Positions 49,893 to 58,830 of a DNA stretch of 64,000 bases are shown piece by piece. The stretch's first letter is position 1; each line of letters begins with the position of its first letter. The DNA is from Novipirellula herctigrandis (GTDB lineage Bacteria; Planctomycetota; Planctomycetia; Pirellulales; Pirellulaceae). Location: contig SJPJ01000001.1 in the NCBI GenBank assembly GCA_007859835.1, positions 6,920,417-6,984,416 on the forward strand, read 5' to 3'. The notes under the pieces are model-generated. The model searched no databases. It saw only the letters and a list, made by a program, of their open reading frames with translations, and was not told the origin of the DNA. A program made the translations under genes and the position numbers.

Positions 49893-51398
49893 ATGTTGTT
49901 AGCTGCGATCAAACGAACGACTGCGGCTCTGCGATATGCAATCTATTTTCTTGCGATTGTCGTTTGCAATCAATCCGGTTGGAGTCAAACGCGGGACGAT
50001 CTTTGGCTCCAATCGAACCCCTTTGAAGACCAGGTCAATCGTCACGAATTAGGTGAGTTTTTCGCGGTCCAACGTCGGTTTCCTGATCCGGTTGTTGTGG
50101 AGACGACGGCGATCCCATCTGCGAATTCACAAGTGCCACTCATGGGCCGAGTTGATTCGGTCGATCCGAGCCCATCGACCGCCGTCGTCGCAATGCAATT
50201 GCCCGTGCGAGTTGGCTATGACGGGGGTTTCACGATCGCAAGCCAGCGAGACTTAGATCTCGGTGCTGAGGCATTTCCCTATTGGTTCCGTATCAATGGT
50301 TACGGGCAAATTCGCGATACCATCTTTGATTCTCGGAACGAAAACCCAAGCCTGAACCAATTGCAGCTCAAACGCGCCCGAATCTTAATGCAGGGACACG
50401 CGTTCAGTTCGGACATCAAGTATTTCGTCCAACTCGATGGGCGAAGCAATTCTGGCGACAACCTGCGCATCCTCGATTACTACCTTCAATTTGACCTGAG
50501 CCACCAAGTAATGAACTTGGCGCCGGGAAGGTTTGGGATTAAAGCCGGACTTTATAAAATGCCATTCTCAATGGCGCGGGAACTCAGTGGAAAGCAATTC
50601 GAGTTTGCCGATCGGTCCATGGCGAGTCTCTATTTTGATGTGAATCGATCTTTAGCGTGGGGGCTCTACGGATCAACGACGGGACTTTATCGGCCGATCT
50701 ATTGGGACGTTGCTCTGTTCAACGGGCTAGTCACTGGTGGTGAGGAAACCGGCAGTAGCGGAACGATCGACAATAACAACGCTGTATCGTTTACTGCGTT
50801 TTTTTATCCAACTGGCAATTGGGGACAAAGCGAATTGGCTGACTTTGAAATCCACCAAACGTTGGCGACACGGATTGGTGCTGGTGCCGCCTTTAGTACC
50901 ATCAATCGGATTGGTGTAACGGAGTTTAATTCCATTCGAGTTGTTGATTCAGGGCGTCAGTTGTCGAGTTTGCTACCTCCGTCGGTTGATGAATACTCGG
51001 TGGCGCTCTATTCGATCCATGGGTCAATGAAATACCAGGGGCTATCTTCAACGATCGAATACTATTTTCGGAGTATCAACCACTTTAAAGGTGCATCGAT
51101 TCCCGATCTGTTCGACCATGGGATGTGGTTGCAACTTGGTTACTTTGCGATCCAAGATAAGCTGCAAATTCTAGCGCGATGGTCTTCTGTTTCTGGAAAT
51201 TCGGGAACACTTGGCCAAGAAAATCAGAATGCCAATGAAATTGCAGGAGGGGCGGTTTGGTATTTCCGCGGCCAGCATGTGAAGCTCACCGTTGACGCGA
51301 CCTATCTAGACGGAGCACCGATTAGTTCCTCGGCGCTGGACATTGCCCCAGGTGATGAGGGCTGGCTTTATCGAACTCAGCTGCAATTCAGTTTCTAA
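49893..51398 (+). CDS. Outer-membrane porin, phosphate-selective OprO/OprP-like
   Basis: 501 residues. Signal peptide about 1-31 (hydrophobic 12-27, then WSQTRDD). Many amphipathic beta strands, typical of 16-strand porins: FRINGYGQIRD, LKRARILMQGHAFSSDIKYFVQLDG and YDVALFNG-like segments. It ends in Phe (RTQLQFSF), the outer-membrane insertion signal. Known planctomycete genomes carry such porins. ATG start. The stop overlaps the stop of the next gene on the other strand by three bases. Confidence 0.82.
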   Translation: MLLAAIKRTTAALRYAIYFLAIVVCNQSGWSQTRDDLWLQSNPFEDQVNRHELGEFFAVQRRFPDPVVVETTAIPSANSQVPLMGRVDSVDPSPSTAVVAMQLPVRVGYDGGFTIASQRDLDLGAEAFPYWFRINGYGQIRDTIFDSRNENPSLNQLQLKRARILMQGHAFSSDIKYFVQLDGRSNSGDNLRILDYYLQFDLSHQVMNLAPGRFGIKAGLYKMPFSMARELSGKQFEFADRSMASLYFDVNRSLAWGLYGSTTGLYRPIYWDVALFNGLVTGGEETGSSGTIDNNNAVSFTAFFYPTGNWGQSELADFEIHQTLATRIGAGAAFSTINRIGVTEFNSIRVVDSGRQLSSLLPPSVDEYSVALYSIHGSMKYQGLSSTIEYYFRSINHFKGASIPDLFDHGMWLQLGYFAIQDKLQILARWSSVSGNSGTLGQENQNANEIAGGAVWYFRGQHVKLTVDATYLDGAPISSSALDIAPGDEGWLYRTQLQFSF

Positions 51399-52117
51399 AG
51401 CCCTAGCGTGACGGCCAATCCGCAAACGGTCACTACCAAACCGGCCGCAGCGTGTCCAAACCTTTCTAACCAAGCTAAACGTATTCCTCTGGTACCAACG
51501 ACCAAGCCGGCAACGATCATCGACATCGTACCAATGGTGGCAAGTGAAAACAGCATTGCCACTAAAACGACGCCCCACCAAGAGGATTTAGCCGCTGGAT
51601 ACATTAGTAGCGGAATCAACGGTTCGCATGGGCCAAAGATAAAAATGGTAAACAGGACCCAAGGAGTCAACGAAGGTTTGGCCGCCATCGTCTGTTCATC
51701 GTCACTGTGGCTATCAGCACTGTGGCTATCGTCACTGTGGCTATCAGCACTGTGGCTATCAGCGTGTACGTGAGGATGCGAATGTGTTTTTCCACGTATG
51801 GCATGGACGATTCCCCAAACCATGTAGAGCAGGCCGAAACCAATTAGCAACCAACCAGCGACATTGCCACGAATCCCTTCGAACCACTCCAAGCGTGTCA
51901 ACATGATTCCCGTCGCGATGCCAAGCAGCCCGACAAGAACGGAACCAATCACGTGTCCAATGCCGCAAAGAACCGTAACAACCATCGTCTTTCGAAGCGA
52001 CCACATTCCCGCACGTGACATCGCCACAAAGGGAGCGTAGTGATCAGGACCGAGCAGCGTATGGACGACGCCGATCGAGACCGCTGCCCAGCAGAGAATC
52101 ATTAAATCGTGCGACAT
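51395..52117 (-). CDS. UreH/NiCoT-like metal transport membrane protein with His-rich loop
   Basis: 240 residues, about six to seven membrane helices. The first helix carries HTLLGPDHYAPF about 19-30, close to the HxxxxDH motif of nickel/cobalt transporters, and a cytosolic-side loop is rich in His, Ser and Asp (THSHPHVHAD then DSHSAD/DSHSDD repeats, about 112-143), which should bind metal ions. The metal is unknown. ATG start. The repeats come from a 15-bp DNA repeat (51698-51757). Confidence 0.72.
   Translation of the reverse strand: MSHDLMILCWAAVSIGVVHTLLGPDHYAPFVAMSRAGMWSLRKTMVVTVLCGIGHVIGSVLVGLLGIATGIMLTRLEWFEGIRGNVAGWLLIGFGLLYMVWGIVHAIRGKTHSHPHVHADSHSADSHSDDSHSADSHSDDEQTMAAKPSLTPWVLFTIFIFGPCEPLIPLLMYPAAKSSWWGVVLVAMLFSLATIGTMSMIVAGLVVGTRGIRLAWLERFGHAAAGLVVTVCGLAVTLGL
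51698..51757 (-). repeat. 15-bp tandem repeat in metal-transporter gene (4 copies)
   Basis: ATCGTCACTGTGGCT and ATCAGCACTGTGGCT alternate four times, encoding the DSHSA/DSHSD units of the His-rich loop. In frame. Confidence 0.92.
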
Positions 52118-52217
52118 AGTGAGTGAAGATGCTCTGCGGATAGACCGTTGAAATGGATGCTTTCGAAGCGAGTAGTATAACGGTCTATCGGCAACTGCTC
52201 TAGTACTTCTTAGGCGT

Positions 52218-53540
52218 TTACAGCACGTTGGTTACACCCGGCATCGCACAGGCGTACGTGCCATCATCCTCCGGTTTGACGGGCGTATCGGCATCCCAGG
52301 TCATCGCCTTGGGCTTCAGGTCGACCTGCGAGTTGAGGCCATCTTCGTACGAAATGATTTTGCCCGAGTAGGCTGCCATTCGACCAAGAATTGCTGTCAT
52401 CGTACTGCTGGCACCATAGTCACCTTCGTTGTAGGGACGCCCTTCCAAAAGTGCAGCAAACAAATCGTCGTGTTCAAGTTGATGTCCATCCGGTCCACGG
52501 GGAATCGCTACCGGTTTTGCTCCGTCGACCATGATGTTCGCCGTGCCGTGACCCTCAATGTGGATCTTTCCCTTGGTGCCATGTGCGTCTTGTGAGAAGC
52601 TGTTCCAGCAATTTGGGATGTGTCGACAATAGCTAAACATCTTGGCGCCATTGGCATAGGTGAACTCGATGGAAAAATGATCAAAGATCTCGCCATACTG
52701 TGGCCCCTTGCGAAATTGTCGTCCCCCGGCGCCACGTGCTTCGACGGGCGGACCGTCCATAATCCAATTGCAGACATCAAGATCATGCACATGTTGTTCG
52801 ACAATGTGATCGCCGCCGGCCCAAGTAAAGTAATACCAATTGCGAGTCTGATGTTCCATTTCTGTTTGGTCTTGCTTGCGAGGCATCACCCAAACGCCAC
52901 CTGAATTGAAATAGGCTCGCATAAACATCACATCGCCAATGTCTCCACTGCGAATTCGATCGATCGATTCGCGATGCTTGATTTCATGTCGCAGGTGGTG
53001 ACCTACCGCAACTAGCAACTGCTTTTGTTTCGCCTTCTCATTTGTAGCGAGAACGCGGCGGACGCCCGGCGCATCGGTCGCCACTGGCTTTTCCATAAAT
53101 ACGTGCCTACCCGCTTCTACGGCTGCTTCGAATTGATCGGGACGAAAACCAGGGGGGCTGCAAAGCAAAACCATATCAACATCACATTCAATTGCTTTTT
53201 GGTAAGCGTTAAGTCCAACGAAGCGACGTTCTTCAGGAACATCTACCTGATCAGGGCATTGAGCCTGGATGCTCTTGTGAGCAAGTTCAAGTCGATTCTT
53301 GAAAGCATCTGCCATGGCAACCAACTTGACCTTGGCACCAGCCGCATTTTTGATCGCTTGCATTGCCGCACCTGTTCCACGTCCGCCACAACCGATCAAA
53401 GCAATGCGGATTTCATCGCTGCCCGCTGCATGGGCACTGCGGGCAAGTGACAGTGAGCCAGCGACTGCAACGGCACTTGCCGACCTCATCAGGGTTCGTC
53501 GAGAGAGAGGGGCAGACGATTGCTTGTCGATGGAATTCAT
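52218..53540 (-). CDS. Tat-exported Gfo/Idh/MocA family oxidoreductase
   Basis: 440 residues. A twin-arginine signal SRRTLMRSASAVAVAGSLSL about 13-32 precedes the Rossmann fold with RIALIGCGGRGTG about 45-57. EKPVA about 133-137 is the conserved Lys-containing motif. Second half is the dimerisation beta sheet. NAD(P)-linked oxidation of sugars or amino sugars is expected; such exported forms are numerous in planctomycetes. ATG 53540, with AAGGCC upstream. The frame could extend 17 codons more, without Tat logic. Confidence 0.9.
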   Translation of the reverse strand: MNSIDKQSSAPLSRRTLMRSASAVAVAGSLSLARSAHAAGSDEIRIALIGCGGRGTGAAMQAIKNAAGAKVKLVAMADAFKNRLELAHKSIQAQCPDQVDVPEERRFVGLNAYQKAIECDVDMVLLCSPPGFRPDQFEAAVEAGRHVFMEKPVATDAPGVRRVLATNEKAKQKQLLVAVGHHLRHEIKHRESIDRIRSGDIGDVMFMRAYFNSGGVWVMPRKQDQTEMEHQTRNWYYFTWAGGDHIVEQHVHDLDVCNWIMDGPPVEARGAGGRQFRKGPQYGEIFDHFSIEFTYANGAKMFSYCRHIPNCWNSFSQDAHGTKGKIHIEGHGTANIMVDGAKPVAIPRGPDGHQLEHDDLFAALLEGRPYNEGDYGASSTMTAILGRMAAYSGKIISYEDGLNSQVDLKPKAMTWDADTPVKPEDDGTYACAMPGVTNVL

Positions 53541-53677
53541 GGTAGGCCTTTCGTTTCGGGAGGAAGGTGGGACCATAGAAGAAAGGGACAAAGACTTTCA
53601 AATGGGTTGCCTATAGTATAGCGTGGTCGAAGGCGGTTTGTGTGTTAGAACAATCGAGGATGTACTAGGAGCTATCG

Positions 53678-54835
53678 ATTACAATTTATTCGCTTCTCAG
53701 CGTTCTTTCGTTTCTGATTGCAGTCGGCACGCTGCTCATTGGCCTATTGTTTTTGCGAGTCCTCCATACCGTCCGGTTCGTCGCGCCGGCTGACAACGCG
53801 GTGGAGATAGACTCCTCGATTTGTGTAATCGTACCGGCCCGGAACGAGGAATTGGATTTGCAAATGGCGGCCGAGAGCATTCTTGGTCAACAGCTTCCCG
53901 TTCCGATGCGGGTCGTGATTGTCAACGATCATTCGTCCGACCAAACGCCGGTGATCGCTGATTCGCTTGCTGATGGCGATCAGCGAGTGAGCGTCATTCA
54001 TGATCCACCGATGCGCGACGGATGGTTCGGAAAAGCCAACGCGATGCAGCATGGCCTTGATGCCACATCCGAATCTGTTGTCGTCTTTACGGATGCCGAT
54101 GTGCTTCATTGTTCTCATTGTTTTTCCGCAGCAGTTTCGGAGATGGACTCAACTGATGCCGACTTCCTCAGTCTGTTCCCGTATGTTCATTTGGAATCCT
54201 TTTGGGAAAATGCCCTCATCCCTCACTTGATGATTGTGGGAATGGTTTGCTTTTTGAGTAAGAGTATTAACGATCCAAAATCGAATAGTGCTGTCGCTGC
54301 TGGGGCATTTATAATGACGCGTCGCAGAGTGCTTAACAGAGTCAATGGACTCGAAGGGATCAAACGCGAATCGATCGACGATGTGATGTTGGCGCGGCAC
54401 ATTAAGCAGCACGGTTTTGTGACTGAATTTTGTTTCGCACCGGAATGCATGAGCGTTCGGCTATTCAAAAGCAATCATGATGCTTTTTGGGGGTTTACCA
54501 AAAATATTCTTGGCGCACTCGACCGAGTGACAATGGCGTTGCCGCTCATGTTCTTGCCGCTCGTTGTTTACGGCGTTCCGATCCTTACGTTTGTCTTAGG
54601 GTGCCAAGCGAGAAACACTTGGATGATGGCAACGGGATTGGGTGCCTATTTAACGCAGGCTTGTTTGCTACTTCCCGCAGCACGACTGAGTCGTATCCAG
54701 TGGGCCAAGGCAATCTGTTTTCCTGCGGCGGCAATTCCTGTTTTTTGCTGTTTCGCCAAGGCGCTCTATCACCACTACCTCCATGGCGGCGTGTACTGGC
54801 GCGGTCGTGTTCTTTCACGCAATGAGAAAGCCTGA
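53678..54835 (+). CDS. Glycosyltransferase family 2, HpnB-like membrane enzyme (probable ATT start)
   Basis: About 385 residues. The GT-A core shows VIVPARNEE (nucleotide-binding start), VIVNDHSSDQT, GWFGKANAMQHGL and FTDADV, then an SESIDDVMLA-type acceptor motif (RESIDDVMLARHI). Two or three membrane helices end the protein. Layout matches hopanoid-associated HpnB-type transferases. The first ATG-class start is TTG 53747, but the frame upstream encodes a perfect N-terminal membrane helix as far as a TAG at 53666, with no ATG, GTG or TTG. AGGAG at 53667-53671 sits six bases before ATT 53678, which I take as the start. Confidence 0.8.
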   Translation: MTIYSLLSVLSFLIAVGTLLIGLLFLRVLHTVRFVAPADNAVEIDSSICVIVPARNEELDLQMAAESILGQQLPVPMRVVIVNDHSSDQTPVIADSLADGDQRVSVIHDPPMRDGWFGKANAMQHGLDATSESVVVFTDADVLHCSHCFSAAVSEMDSTDADFLSLFPYVHLESFWENALIPHLMIVGMVCFLSKSINDPKSNSAVAAGAFIMTRRRVLNRVNGLEGIKRESIDDVMLARHIKQHGFVTEFCFAPECMSVRLFKSNHDAFWGFTKNILGALDRVTMALPLMFLPLVVYGVPILTFVLGCQARNTWMMATGLGAYLTQACLLLPAARLSRIQWAKAICFPAAAIPVFCCFAKALYHHYLHGGVYWRGRVLSRNEKA

Positions 54836-55017
54836 AAATTCTCCAGAACCGTTTTCCCCCTGTCCATGTAACGATTGCATCAAACCGTTCTCGATGGAAT
54901 GGCTTGTCAACAGACTTTACCGCTCCATCAGCCATCAATCGTTGCGCCGCACGGTTATGTCTTGTACCAATACGCGCAGCCAGAATTGCATGCAGCCAGT
55001 ATTCCTGTTGTGAAAAG

Positions 55018-56202
55018 TCAATTCGTTCCGGCATCGCCGCGAAGTTTTCGGCGGTAACGCGACGGCGTTATCCCGTAGCTCTTTCGAAAGACTTGGATGA
55101 AATAGCTTGGCGTCCTGTACCCGGAAACTTCCGCAATTTTGGGGATAGGTAAATCCGACTCTAACAATAGCGTTCGGGCTCGTTGCAACCGAATTCGCTG
55201 TAGCTCCGAATGGAGAGTGCGTCCCACTGTATGCAGAAAACGAATTTCCAAGTTCCGTCGCGAGATGTTCAAACGCTCAACAATATCAGCAACTTGGATC
55301 GACTCGTTCGCATGATCATGAATGAAACGAATCGCTTCGACGATGTCTGCATCATCGATCGCGATCATGTCGGTACTGCGCCGAGTCACTACGTTGAGTG
55401 GTTCTGCGATCAAGCACTGGTGGTCGACCTTTTCACCACGCATCATCCGGTCAAGCAATTCGGCCGCTCGATAGCCAACGCCCGATGCGTTTAGGGCAAC
55501 ACTGGAAAGGGGAGGATCCGAAAGTTCGCAGAGCAGGTCATCGTTGTCCACGCCGATCAAAGCGAGTTCTTCGGGGATGCGAATACCTGCTAAATGGCAA
55601 GCTTCGGCGACTTCGCGACCGCGTTGGTCATTACACGCCATGACGGCAATCGGTAACGGCAAGTTTGAAAGCCATTTTGCCAACCGCGGTTGTTCCCGTT
55701 CCCAAACGTGATTACGTGCTGACTTGGGTGGTTGGTATTGATGTACTTTACATCCTGCTTTCTCGATTGCTTGACAAAAGGACTCTTGGCGTTTTTCGGA
55801 CCAAATGCGATGGGCGATTCCTACATAGGCAAACTCTTGAAAACCGCGTCGAAGCAAATATTCCGCAGCCATCTTGGCCGCGCCCTCCGAGTCGGATTTC
55901 ACTTCACTAAATTGAGACAGTGTGTGAACCGCTGTGAGATGTTGGTTCGAGAGGTCTAACGCAATCGTCGGCAACCCCGATTCGAATATCGCCTTGGCTA
56001 TCGCTGGCGTTTCGACTCTTGCAATGATCCCCGTGCCGCCCCATTCTCGCATGCGGGGTAACGCTTGTTCGAAGTCACCGGGCGTCAAGTAGAAACGCCA
56101 AGGACCGTGAAGTCGGCTATAGCGAATGATTCCGCGGAGCATTTGTTGGCCATAACCCCGAGCGGTTTCGACGAGCAATGCGACTTTGGGTGGTCCGGGC
56201 AA
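55018..56202 (-). CDS. XylR-type regulator: LacI-like sensor fused to AraC HTH
   Basis: 394 residues. N-terminal periplasmic-binding-like sugar sensor about 5-270 (VALLVETARGYGQQMLRGI start, VMACNDQRGREVAEAC, ALIGVDNDDLL) and C-terminal AraC-type double HTH about 290-390 (IQVADIVERLNISRRNLEIRF then IPKIAEVSGYRTPSYFIQVFRK). TTG start with AAGG upstream; no ATG fits. Divergent from araB with about 220 bases between, so it very likely controls the arabinose operon. Confidence 0.92.
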   Translation of the reverse strand: MPGPPKVALLVETARGYGQQMLRGIIRYSRLHGPWRFYLTPGDFEQALPRMREWGGTGIIARVETPAIAKAIFESGLPTIALDLSNQHLTAVHTLSQFSEVKSDSEGAAKMAAEYLLRRGFQEFAYVGIAHRIWSEKRQESFCQAIEKAGCKVHQYQPPKSARNHVWEREQPRLAKWLSNLPLPIAVMACNDQRGREVAEACHLAGIRIPEELALIGVDNDDLLCELSDPPLSSVALNASGVGYRAAELLDRMMRGEKVDHQCLIAEPLNVVTRRSTDMIAIDDADIVEAIRFIHDHANESIQVADIVERLNISRRNLEIRFLHTVGRTLHSELQRIRLQRARTLLLESDLPIPKIAEVSGYRTPSYFIQVFRKSYGITPSRYRRKLRGDAGTN

Positions 56203-56425
56203 AAGATCGCCTTGTGTTGAATTTGGGTCGCGATGTAAGTGCGCAATTCTGATATTTTATTTCGCATGCGCTTACTTGTGAAGGCGATCTTATGGCACTA
56301 ACTTGAGTACAAAATCAATGAAGTGAAAATTTTCGCCCCAGTAAGCGAGTTCGCGGAGGTGGACGAATTGTCACTTCATCGTTTTCTGCTCACTTCCCAC
56401 ATTGAAATTGAGGACACGCAAGAGC
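56203..56425. promoter_or_regulatory. Regulator-araB divergent control region with inverted repeats
   Basis: Holds an 11-bp perfect inverted pair AAGATCGCCTT (56203-56213) and AAGGCGATCTT (56281-56291), and an 8-bp pair TGAAGTGA (56319-56326) and TCACTTCA (56371-56378). A looser GTAAG...CTTAC dyad lies at 56235-56274. These are candidate operators for the XylR-type regulator. Promoters not located firmly. Confidence 0.5.
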
Positions 56426-58129
56426 ATGAGTGAATCGGTTGAAAAGCAGTTTGCTATTGGTGTGGATTATGGAACCAACAGTGTCCGAGCGCTCGTCGTC
56501 GATGTCGCTGATGGAAACGAAATCGCTTCTTCAGTCTTCGAATATCCAAGTGGCGATCAGGGGATATTGCTTGATCCAAAGGATCCCAACTTGGCTCGGC
56601 AAAATCCAGCTGACTATATCGAGGGTTTCTACGGCTCGGTCTCAGCGGCTTTGAAAGAAGCGAGTAAGCAGAGCGGATTCGATGCTCAGCGTGTGATCGG
56701 TATTGGCGTGGATACCACGGGATCGACGCCGCTTCCGGTTGAAGAAAACGGCATGCCTTTGGCGATGAATCCCCAATTCAAGGAGAATTTAGCTGCTCAC
56801 GCATGGCTTTGGAAAGATCACACCTCGGCTGCCGAAGCGGCTGAGATCACTTCACAGGGTCAGGGATCCGAAGATGGCTATTTGTCCAAATGCGGTGGTA
56901 TTTATTCGAGCGAATGGTATTGGTCCAAGATTCTTCATTGCAAACGGTCAGCACCCGAGGTCTTTGAAGCTGCCTATGCGTGGGTGGAATTGGCCGACTT
57001 TGTTCCGGCATTCATCACGGGCAACTTGAAGCCTGAGACAATGCCCCGAGGCATTTGCGCTGCTGGGCACAAGGCAATGTTCCATGACGATTGGGGCGGA
57101 CTTCCGAAGAAGTCGTTTTTGCAGAAGTTAGACGCCGATTTACTGAAAGTATCCGAGCACTACACCGAGCAGTCGTCGACTTGTGACCAAAAGGTTGGTG
57201 GGTTAACCGGAGAAGTTGCCCACAAAGTTGGTTTGCCCGCCGGAGTTCCTGTTGCTGTCGGCGCGTTCGATGCACACATGGGTGCGGTCGGTGCGGGGGT
57301 GAAGCCCGGAACGCTCGTGAAGATCATGGGGACGAGCACGTGTGACATCACGGTTTGGCCGCTTGATAAACCGATTGCCGACATCCCAGGCGTTTGCGGC
57401 ATCGTTCCTGGTTCGGTCCTGCCCGGGATGTACGGGCTCGAAGCCGGTCAATCCGCAGTCGGTGATATTTTCAATTGGTTCGTCAAACAGTTGGTCCCAG
57501 AGAAATATTCTGGCGGAGGCGATGCTCACGTCGAATTGACCAAAGCAGCTGAGAAGTTGGAGCCCGGTGAAAGTGGCCTTCTTGCGCTTGATTGGAACAA
57601 TGGGAACCGAACCGTATTGGTCGATCCGCTGCTTTCGGGTTTGATTGTGGGACAGACGTTGCATACAAACGCAGCGGAAGTCTACCGGGCACTGGTCGAA
57701 GCGACGGCGTTTGGAGCACTGACCATCATTAACCGCTTTGAGCAATATGGTGTAGAAGTCAAGGAAGTCGTCAATTGTGGCGGGATCGCCGAAAAAAATC
57801 CAATGGTGATGCAGATCTATGCGGATGTATGTAACCGTCCAATGAAGATTAGTCGCTCCGCGCAGACCTGTGCCTTGGGCGCAGCCATCTTTGGCTCGGT
57901 CGTCGGCGGATCTTATCCGAGTGTCCCGGCGGCACAAGAAAAGATGACGGGCACAAAGCCGACCATTTACCAACCTCGCAAAGGAGCGGTCGAAACGTAT
58001 GCAGAGTTATACAAACTTTACATGCAGCTTCATGATGCGTTTGGGACCGGAAGCTACACAGGCAAAATTGATAACGTGATGAAGGACCTGATTGCGATTC
58101 GAACGCGTGTCGCGAAGGGAAATAGTTAA
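56426..58129 (+). CDS. araB: L-ribulokinase
   Basis: Phosphorylates L-ribulose to L-ribulose 5-phosphate. FGGY kinase, 567 residues. N-terminal ATP-site motif IGVDYGTNSVRALVVD about 11-26, GIGVDTTGSTPLPV about 93-106, WKDHTSAAEA about 131-140, and AFDAHMGAVGAGV about 281-293. ATG at 56426; TTG 56402 would add eight residues. The stop and the next start share one base (TAATG), so translation is coupled. Confidence 0.96.
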   Translation: MSESVEKQFAIGVDYGTNSVRALVVDVADGNEIASSVFEYPSGDQGILLDPKDPNLARQNPADYIEGFYGSVSAALKEASKQSGFDAQRVIGIGVDTTGSTPLPVEENGMPLAMNPQFKENLAAHAWLWKDHTSAAEAAEITSQGQGSEDGYLSKCGGIYSSEWYWSKILHCKRSAPEVFEAAYAWVELADFVPAFITGNLKPETMPRGICAAGHKAMFHDDWGGLPKKSFLQKLDADLLKVSEHYTEQSSTCDQKVGGLTGEVAHKVGLPAGVPVAVGAFDAHMGAVGAGVKPGTLVKIMGTSTCDITVWPLDKPIADIPGVCGIVPGSVLPGMYGLEAGQSAVGDIFNWFVKQLVPEKYSGGGDAHVELTKAAEKLEPGESGLLALDWNNGNRTVLVDPLLSGLIVGQTLHTNAAEVYRALVEATAFGALTIINRFEQYGVEVKEVVNCGGIAEKNPMVMQIYADVCNRPMKISRSAQTCALGAAIFGSVVGGSYPSVPAAQEKMTGTKPTIYQPRKGAVETYAELYKLYMQLHDAFGTGSYTGKIDNVMKDLIAIRTRVAKGNS

Positions 58130-58818
58130 TGCTAGAAGAATTGAAAGAACAAGTCTTCGAGGCCAACATCGAATTGGTGAACCAAGGACTTGTGACGTTA
58201 ACGTGGGGCAACGTGAGCGGGATTGATCGAGAACGAAACTTAGTGGTGATCAAACCAAGTGGCGTTGCCTACACCGAAATGGAATCATCCCAAATGGTGG
58301 TGGTCGATTTCGATGGCAAGTTGGTGGAAGGAGACTATCAGCCATCGACCGATACCCCCACGCACGTTCGATTATACAAACATTTTCCCGTGATAGGCGG
58401 AATCACGCATACTCATAGCTCCCATGCGGTGATGTTCGCTCAAGCCCGACGCGAAATTCCATGCTACGGCACCACGCATGCGGATCATTTTTATGGTCCC
58501 GTGCCACTTACCCGACCGCTGTCCGAACAAGAAGTCACCCAGTCGTACGAGGCCAGCACGGCGGATGCGATCATCGAGCGATTTGCGGATTTAGACGCAG
58601 CCGCGCTGCCAGCGGTTTTGGTCGCCGGTCACGGCCCGTTCGCTTGGGGGCCGACTCCGGCGAAGTCGGTCGAAAATGCGGTCGCTCTCGAAGCGGTTGC
58701 TCAAATGGCGATGGGGACGATGCAGATCAATGTAAACTCACCGGATCTTGAATCTTACGTACTTGAAAAACACTTCAAACGCAAACATGGACCTGCGGCT
58801 TACTACGGTCAAAAATAG
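58129..58818 (+). CDS. araD: L-ribulose-5-phosphate 4-epimerase
   Basis: Converts L-ribulose 5-phosphate to D-xylulose 5-phosphate, using zinc. 229 residues. Class II aldolase-fold motifs: GNVSGIDRERNLVVIKPSGV about 26-45, zinc His in THTHSSHAVMFAQ about 94-106, CYGTTHADHF about 115-124, and the C-terminal zinc His in VAGHGPFAWG about 164-173. Overlaps araB by one base; araA follows after 12 bases. Confidence 0.96.
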   Translation: MLEELKEQVFEANIELVNQGLVTLTWGNVSGIDRERNLVVIKPSGVAYTEMESSQMVVVDFDGKLVEGDYQPSTDTPTHVRLYKHFPVIGGITHTHSSHAVMFAQARREIPCYGTTHADHFYGPVPLTRPLSEQEVTQSYEASTADAIIERFADLDAAALPAVLVAGHGPFAWGPTPAKSVENAVALEAVAQMAMGTMQINVNSPDLESYVLEKHFKRKHGPAAYYGQK

Positions 58819-58830
58819 TTGAGAACAAAT

